Part shown: positions 43,142-47,805 of the stretch, piece by piece
Position numbering within the stretch: position 1 is the first letter of the stretch
Layout of the letters: each line of letters opens with the position of its first letter
NCBI GenBank assembly: GCA_003235325.1
Contig: QJWQ01000010.1
Span: 1-47,805 of the forward strand
DNA from: Gammaproteobacteria bacterium
Lineage (GTDB): Bacteria; Pseudomonadota; Gammaproteobacteria; Pseudomonadales; Porticoccaceae
DNA length: 47,805 nt
Reading direction: 5' to 3'
Position numbers and translations under genes: made by a program
The notes under the pieces: generated by a model
Database searches by the model: none
Seen by the model: the letters and a program-made list of their open reading frames with translations, nothing else
What the model was told of the DNA's origin: nothing

Positions 43142-45847
43142 ATGCAAACAAACGACGAGTCCCATTGGCACAGTCTCAGCCTGCAAAGCGCCCTGGCCCG
43201 GTTGTCGGCGCAACCGCAGGGGCTGTCGACCGCCGAAGCTCGACGGCGTCTGGCGGAGTGCGGCGCCAACGCCCTGCCGACACCGCCGTCACCGGGTTTT
43301 GCCGGCCTGTTTTTTCGCCAGTTTGTCAGCCCTTTCATTTATGTACTGCTGGTGGCGGCCGTCGTCTCCCTGGGTGTTGGCAATATCGCCGATGCCATCT
43401 TTATCGGTGCCATCCTGCTCGCCAATGCCACTATCGGTTCCCTGCAGGAATACCATGCTCACCGCAGTGCCGTGGCCCTGCGCAACCTGATGGTGACCCA
43501 TGTCCGGGTACGACGGGATGGCCATGTCCTTGAGTTGCCCTCCGAACAACTGGTTCCCGGTGACTGCGTATTGTTGTCTTCCGGGGACCGGGTGGCCGCG
43601 GACATGCGCCTGCTGGAGGCAGTGGGTCTGGAAACGGATGAGTCATTTTTGACCGGTGAATCACTGCCGGTGACCAAGGACAACAAGGTGACTCTGGACG
43701 CCGACACCCCGGTACCGGACCGGCTCAACCTCACCTATGCCGGCAGCCTGGTGACCACCGGGCGCGGCCTCGGTCTGGTGATCGCCACCGGCCTGCGAAC
43801 CGAAATGGGCCGACTGGCCCTGAGCCTGGAGACAGCGGAAATCGTCAAGCCGCCTCTGTTCCAGCGCATCGAGCGGTTCAGCAAGAATCTCACTGTCGCC
43901 CTGCTGGTAGTGGTGGCCCTGCTGGCACTGATCGAGTTTGCCCGCCAGACGCCACCACTTACTGTCTTTATGACGGTCATCGCCCTGGCGGTATCGGCTA
44001 TTCCCGAAGGCTTGCCGGTGGCATTGACCGTGGTGCTGTCGATCAGTATGCGGCGCATGGTCAGGCGCCACGTCATCGTACGCAAACTGGTGGCGGTTGA
44101 GAGTCTGGGTGCCTGTACTGTCATCGCCGCCGATAAAACCGGAACGCTGACACTGAACCGGTTAGTGGCCCGAGAGGTGGATTTTATCGATGGCCGAGGA
44201 TTCCTGTTCAACGGCGAGGGACCCGATTCCCCCGAACAGGGCTCGCCGCTTGCAGGTCAGGTTCAACCGGGGGACAACGTGCGCCTGAGCCGGTTGGTTC
44301 GGGTGGCAGCCCTGTGCAATGAAGCGGAATTACATCGGTTGCTGAACGGCGACTGGCACAGCAGCGGCGATACCGTCGACCAGGCTTTGCTGGTTCTGGC
44401 CCATAAAAACCGGTTGCCACGGGAACAGTTGCTGCGCAGACATCCCCAGCTGGGACAAATTCACTACGAGCCCGCCACCGGCTTTGCCGCCACCCTGCAC
44501 AGCGATGGCGACGGCAAGCTGGCCTGCGTCAAGGGGGCACTGGAAAAACTGCTGCCCATGTGCAGTCGCATGGCTTCCGACAGCGGCGATATTCCCCTGC
44601 AGCAGGTGGCCGCCAATACCGCCATGGAACGCCTGACTGAAAAAGGCGCGCGAGTACTGGCGCTCGCCGAGGGCTCATGGTCCGAGTCCGTGCCATTTAC
44701 TGCAGAAAACCTGAAAAATCTCTGCCTGCTGGGCCTGGTGGCTATGATCGACCCGCTGCGCCCGGAAGCGGCAAGAGCCGTGGCTGAGTGTCGTGCTGCG
44801 GGCATCAGGGTTTGCATGCTCACCGGCGATCATCCCAGTACAGCGCTGACCATCGCCCGGGAACTGGCACTGACCGATCATCAGGCTGTTGCCATTACCG
44901 GCGCCGAACTGGCTCGGGCAGAGGCGCTTGGAACTGAAGCGGTCGATGCTCTGACCGCCGAGGCACGGGTTTACGCCCGCGTGGCGCCGGAACAGAAACT
45001 GACCATTGTCCAGTCCCTGATCCGGCAGGGTGAATTCGTTGCCGTCACCGGCGATGGCGTCAATGACGCCCCGGCACTGAATGCCGCCCATGTGGGCGTT
45101 GCCATGGGGCTGCGCGGCACCGATATAGCCAAGGAGGCAGCAGATCTGCTGCTCACCGACGACAATTTTGCGTCGGTGGTAGCCGGCGTCGAAGAGGGTC
45201 GCATCGCCTACCAGAATATTCGCAAGGTGGTATTTTTCCTGATTTCAACCGGCGCCGCGGAAGTCTGCCTTTTCATCCTGGCCTCGGCCTTTGGCATGCC
45301 CCTGCCCCTGACCGCCGTGCAACTGCTATGGCTCAACCTGGTGACCAGCGGTGTTCAGCATATCGCCCTGGCGCTGGAACCGGGCGAGGGGGACGAAATG
45401 CAGAAGCCGCCACGACCGCCGCGGGAGCGCCTGTTCAACGACCTGATGCTGAGGCGGGTGCTGATTTCCGGCCTCAATATGGGTGGCCTCTGTTTCCTGC
45501 TGTTCAGTGGTCTGCTGGCCCTGGGTTGGGATCTGGCCACAGCCCGCAACAGCACCCTGTTGCTGATGGTGCTCTTCGAGAATGTTCAGGTCCTTAACAG
45601 CCGCTCGGAGAGCCGCTCGGCTTTTCGCCAGTCGCTGCTCGGCAACCCAACCCTGCTGCTGGGCACCATGGCAGCGCAGGCACTACACATCCTGGCCATG
45701 TACTGGCCGATGATGCAACAGGTGCTGGAGATTGCCCCGGTCAGCCTGTCTCACTGGTGGTGGTTGCTGGCTGTGGCGCTGATGCAGGTACTGGCAATGG
45801 AACTGGTGCTGGTTTATTCCAACTGGCGGCGGGGCCGTCAACTCTAA
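43142..45847 (+). CDS. Cation-transporting P-type ATPase (P2-like, ion unclear)
   Basis: 901 residues. An N-terminal cation-ATPase domain (about 10-75), the actuator TGES (in DESFLTGESLPVTKD), PEGLP in M4, the phosphorylation site DKTGTLT (Asp near 331), KGALE in the N-domain, TGDHP and GDGVNDAPAL are all present; about 10 membrane helices. It resembles SERCA-type Ca2+ pumps overall. In M6, NLVTSG replaces NLVTDG, and in M5, ISTGAAEV replaces SSNVGEV, so key Ca2+ ligands (SERCA D800, N768) are missing while the M4 and M5 glutamates are kept. The transported ion is therefore uncertain. It is monocistronic with its own sigma70 promoter. Confidence 0.88.
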   Translation: MQTNDESHWHSLSLQSALARLSAQPQGLSTAEARRRLAECGANALPTPPSPGFAGLFFRQFVSPFIYVLLVAAVVSLGVGNIADAIFIGAILLANATIGSLQEYHAHRSAVALRNLMVTHVRVRRDGHVLELPSEQLVPGDCVLLSSGDRVAADMRLLEAVGLETDESFLTGESLPVTKDNKVTLDADTPVPDRLNLTYAGSLVTTGRGLGLVIATGLRTEMGRLALSLETAEIVKPPLFQRIERFSKNLTVALLVVVALLALIEFARQTPPLTVFMTVIALAVSAIPEGLPVALTVVLSISMRRMVRRHVIVRKLVAVESLGACTVIAADKTGTLTLNRLVAREVDFIDGRGFLFNGEGPDSPEQGSPLAGQVQPGDNVRLSRLVRVAALCNEAELHRLLNGDWHSSGDTVDQALLVLAHKNRLPREQLLRRHPQLGQIHYEPATGFAATLHSDGDGKLACVKGALEKLLPMCSRMASDSGDIPLQQVAANTAMERLTEKGARVLALAEGSWSESVPFTAENLKNLCLLGLVAMIDPLRPEAARAVAECRAAGIRVCMLTGDHPSTALTIARELALTDHQAVAITGAELARAEALGTEAVDALTAEARVYARVAPEQKLTIVQSLIRQGEFVAVTGDGVNDAPALNAAHVGVAMGLRGTDIAKEAADLLLTDDNFASVVAGVEEGRIAYQNIRKVVFFLISTGAAEVCLFILASAFGMPLPLTAVQLLWLNLVTSGVQHIALALEPGEGDEMQKPPRPPRERLFNDLMLRRVLISGLNMGGLCFLLFSGLLALGWDLATARNSTLLLMVLFENVQVLNSRSESRSAFRQSLLGNPTLLLGTMAAQALHILAMYWPMMQQVLEIAPVSLSHWWWLLAVALMQVLAMELVLVYSNWRRGRQL

Positions 45848-45935
45848 CGAAAAGCTTTCGATTCGGGCGACAACAGATAGCCCTGTTGCAGAATTCCGTT
45901 CAAGGCTTTCTCGAACAGGTCATTGCGTTAAGCTT

Positions 45936-46517
45936 TTATTCGGCCCTGGTTTTCAACCATTCGGAAACCACCTTGTTTTCCAGCATCCTTTTACCCGTGG
46001 TGATCGCATTATCGAATATTTTCGCTTCCACCGGTTCGTCATCAATTTCCAGTTTTCGGAATTCCTTTTTCATGACGACCAGATCCTTGGCGGCCTGGAC
46101 AGCATCCTTCTTTATGGCCATGTCCTGGGATTTGATTTGCATTCTGCCGCCAAAATAAAAACCGATAATGACGCTCAGCAAGGCCCAGTAGCCGGGTGGC
46201 ATGAGTTCGTAGGCCTTGGCGATTTCCAGGAACCTGATGGGATCGAGGGGAGCCAGGACAAAAAAACTCAGGATTGCAATGGTCAACAAAGGCCGTGGTA
46301 ACCGGTTGAGGCCATCGACAAAGGAGTCCCACTTGCTGCGATTTTCCCGGTTGTGAAATTCAGCGGAGAATTGTTGCAATGACGCCAGGTCGCGGCCCAT
46401 ATCGGCCATCGTTTCCTCGTGCGCCCGCTGTCCTTTATTTTCCTTGTTTTCCACAAAAACCTCGGCGACATCCTTGCCCCCCTTGAGCACATCACCGATC
46501 ACGCTCCACCAGGCCAT
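45936..46517 (-). CDS. Holin-like protein (3TM/GTA-type holin family)
   Basis: 193 residues. It begins MAWWSVIGDVLKGGKDVAEVF, a soluble helical start seen in holins of the gene-transfer-agent type. A long basic amphipathic linker follows, then hydrophobic segments (LLTIAILSFFVLAPL and YWALLSVIIGFYFGGRM, about 75-125) and a charged C-terminal helix. Such proteins permeabilise the inner membrane to release an endolysin. Its start codon overlaps the stop of the upstream muramidase gene (TAATG), so the two form a lysis cassette. No capsid, tail or integrase genes are in this window. Confidence 0.75.
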   Translation of the reverse strand: MAWWSVIGDVLKGGKDVAEVFVENKENKGQRAHEETMADMGRDLASLQQFSAEFHNRENRSKWDSFVDGLNRLPRPLLTIAILSFFVLAPLDPIRFLEIAKAYELMPPGYWALLSVIIGFYFGGRMQIKSQDMAIKKDAVQAAKDLVVMKKEFRKLEIDDEPVEAKIFDNAITTGKRMLENKVVSEWLKTRAE

Positions 46518-47056
46518 TATGCGATCCCCTGTTCGAATTCATCGACCCGGTTCATCCAGCCCTTGAGGAATACCTTTTGCGTCGGCCGGGCATCGACGAT
46601 GGTCAAATAAAAGTTGCGTCGCTCTTCAATCAAGGCTTTCAGGAAAAAGTCGCCCATTTGATCCTGGGCCCATTCCGCCGCTTTCCTGGTGTTTGGCCCC
46701 ATGGCGCCATCCACTTCCAGTGGCGGCTCGTAGCCCGCCTGATTGCTGACGCTCTGGACAAACTTGATTGCCGTGCGCGGGCCGTGATTGACCGCACAAT
46801 CGAAAATAAAAGGTTGAATGGCATCCGGCAGCCGGTCGATTCTCGGTCCGACAAGATAGTTGCGTTCGTAAATATCCCGGGCGACATCTTCTGACAGTGA
46901 TTCAACCTCACTCCTGAGAGCAGCGCGGCCGATATAGTTTGACAGGGTCTTCAGGGTTATACCGAACTTGGTGGGGCCCCCGCGATCGGAGGGGTGGTCT
47001 ACAAACCCTCCTTCCCGGCGCAATATGTCGTCAATCATTTTATTTATATCTGGCAT
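46517..47056 (-). CDS. GH108-type N-acetylmuramidase (endolysin)
   Basis: About 179 residues. The N-terminal GH108 domain has ILRREGGFVDHPSDRGGPTKFGITLKTL, with the catalytic Glu in R-E-G-G-F-V; DYNH-like elements are FDCAVNHGPRTAIKFVQ. The C-terminal peptidoglycan-binding part has EVDGAMGPNTRKAAEW and a final RRNFYLTIVDARPTQKVFLKGWMNRV. It has no signal peptide, as expected for an enzyme released by a holin. I chose the ATG at 47056 because GGAG stands 7 bases upstream; an in-frame ATG 10 codons earlier is open but poor. The holin gene is coupled downstream. Confidence 0.88.
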   Translation of the reverse strand: MPDINKMIDDILRREGGFVDHPSDRGGPTKFGITLKTLSNYIGRAALRSEVESLSEDVARDIYERNYLVGPRIDRLPDAIQPFIFDCAVNHGPRTAIKFVQSVSNQAGYEPPLEVDGAMGPNTRKAAEWAQDQMGDFFLKALIEERRNFYLTIVDARPTQKVFLKGWMNRVDEFEQGIA

Positions 47057-47323
47057 GGAGCATCTCCATATTAGCCGTCTCAACAAAACCGGTGGTGGTT
47101 TTCATTTACGAAATCCGGGAGCTTTGTTATTGGCATTCAATGATCGCCTTTAACCAGGGCCGGAGCCCTATCCGGGTATACGAAGAATAGACGCCTGTTT
47201 TTCAAAAATCCAGAAGCATTCAATGGGCTGCAGTTCCCGGCTGCCCTCAGCATCGGTATCTGACAGCCAGACCGACCCATAGTCGGCGTCTGCCCGGTAT
47301 TTAAAGCCATGTCCGGGCAAGGC
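47057..47323. other. Intergenic region with an unassigned minus-strand reading frame
   Basis: Between the phasin terminator and the endolysin. A minus-strand frame ending at TAG 47168-47170 reads back to about 47320 and looks protein-like (FKYRADADYGSVWLSD, then IECFWIFEKQASILRIPG), but it has no ATG and only a TTG near its left limit, and it begins right at the terminator's T-run. It could be the remnant of a decayed gene. No recognisable family. Confidence 0.3.
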
Positions 47324-47358
47324 AAAAAAAAAGGGCGATATCGAGTGATATCGCCCTT
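47324..47358 (-). terminator. Intrinsic terminator of the phasin gene
   Basis: AAGGGCGATATC and GATATCGCCCTT form a perfect 12-bp stem around a 4-base loop. On the minus strand it is followed by nine T residues (47332-47324, partly shared with the stem). It lies 117 bp downstream of the phasin stop. The classical rho-independent form makes this one of the clearest signals in the window. Confidence 0.92.
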
Positions 47359-47474
47359 CTCTTTACAACAGTACCGCTTTGGCCTAAGGCTTTCGCCCGC
47401 CGCCGGCTCAGGCCTTGCAGCAGTCGTTATGCAGGATCATCTGCGGGAACCGCTGCAACAGCTTGCGCAGATGC

Positions 47475-47805
47475 TCAGGCAGCGACTGCAGGAACAAAGG
47501 CTTCAGCAGCTTTCTGGACCTTGGCAACCACTTCTTCTGATGCTTTCTTGACAGAAGCAGCAGCGTCTTCAGCAGTTTTCCTGGCAGTGGCAACCGCTTC
47601 TTCAGCAGCTTTCTTCACTTCTTCAACCAGTTCGGAATCAACAGTGTAAAGCTCCTTCAGCTCGGCAACCAGGGCTTCAGTGGCCTTGGTATTGTCACCG
47701 TAAAGACCGGTCAGCTTGGCTTTCAGGCCGTCGCCGTAGGCAACGCTGCCGTCAAACGCTTCGGTGAAGGTCTTGACAGACTTGAAGCCTTCAACGCTGG
47801 CAACC
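47475..47805 (-). CDS. Phasin-like granule-associated protein (5' end outside the window)
   Basis: The C-terminal 109 residues of a protein whose start lies beyond the right edge. The visible part is rich in Ala, Lys, Glu and Val with no Cys, and has GFKSVKTFTEAFDGSVAYGDGLKAKL, typical of phasins that coat polyhydroxyalkanoate granules. The end is four 11-residue amphipathic repeats (VKKAAEEAVAT, ARKTAEDAAAS, VKKASEEVVAK, VQKAAEAFVPA, 47618-47487), a pattern known from proteins that lie on lipid surfaces. The stop is TGA at 47477-47475. A strong terminator follows at 47358-47324. Confidence 0.75.
   Translation of the reverse strand, partial: VASVEGFKSVKTFTEAFDGSVAYGDGLKAKLTGLYGDNTKATEALVAELKELYTVDSELVEEVKKAAEEAVATARKTAEDAAASVKKASEEVVAKVQKAAEAFVPAVAA

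Noticed and set aside
45871-45888. Hairpin CAACAG/CTGTTG between the P-type ATPase and holin genes as a terminator
   Set aside because: Only six base pairs, low GC and no T-run on either strand.
1-47805. CRISPR array, tRNA, rRNA or insertion sequence
   Set aside because: No regularly spaced identical repeats with unique spacers, no cloverleaf or rRNA segments, and no transposase-like protein was found by eye on either strand.

Overview
The window looks like chromosomal DNA of a GC-rich gammaproteobacterium. It encodes a complete L-Ara4N lipid A modification pathway, an Mla-type lipid transport operon, glycogen enzymes, a probable phasin (polyhydroxyalkanoate granules), a group 3b-like [NiFe] hydrogenase and FNR-type regulation. 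Together these suggest a facultative or microaerophilic organism that stores glycogen and PHA. I cannot name a genus. No rRNA, tRNA, CRISPR array or insertion sequence was seen.

Layout. 1-4.6 kb: a CBS-domain protein (minus strand), a divergent GlgC-like protein with substituted active-site positions, and a FixL/FixJ-like two-component pair. 4.7-11.7 kb: a tightly packed four-gene operon (TVP38/VTT membrane protein, (alpha/alpha)6 glycosidase-like protein, GT4 glycosyltransferase resembling glucosyl-diacylglycerol synthases, and a membrane-linked phosphodiesterase-EEP fusion). 11.7-13.2 kb: an HPF/RaiA-cold-shock fusion and an alpha/beta hydrolase. 13.4-16.7 kb: mlaFEDCB. 17.2-28.4 kb: arn genes behind a PmrA-box-like site, with split arnA and three ArnT-like transferases. 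28.5-31.1 kb: alpha-glucan phosphorylase. 31.2-32.3 kb: a regulator fusing a PilZ domain to an FNR-type Fe-S regulator. 32.6-43.0 kb: a hydrogenase structural and maturation operon running from the beta subunit to hypE. 43.1-45.8 kb: a P-type ATPase. 45.9-47.1 kb: a holin-endolysin pair. Right edge: a partial phasin gene with its terminator.

How it fits together. Perfect or near-perfect FNR boxes (TTGAT-N4-ATCAA) lie before the CBS gene, the four-gene operon, the HPF-like gene, the alpha/beta hydrolase/mla divergence and the hydrogenase operon, and one near the left edge. Several have a -10 hexamer at the spacing of a class II activator. The PilZ-FNR fusion beside the hydrogenase keeps the FNR cluster cysteines and the E..SR recognition residues, so it is a candidate reader of these boxes. 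I read much of the window as a low-oxygen survival regulon (ribosome hibernation, storage carbon, NAD(P)-linked hydrogenase, envelope remodelling), possibly joined to c-di-GMP. That reading is inference. Degenerate 15-bp (once 18-bp) tandem repeats near gene ends recur across the window and are unexplained.
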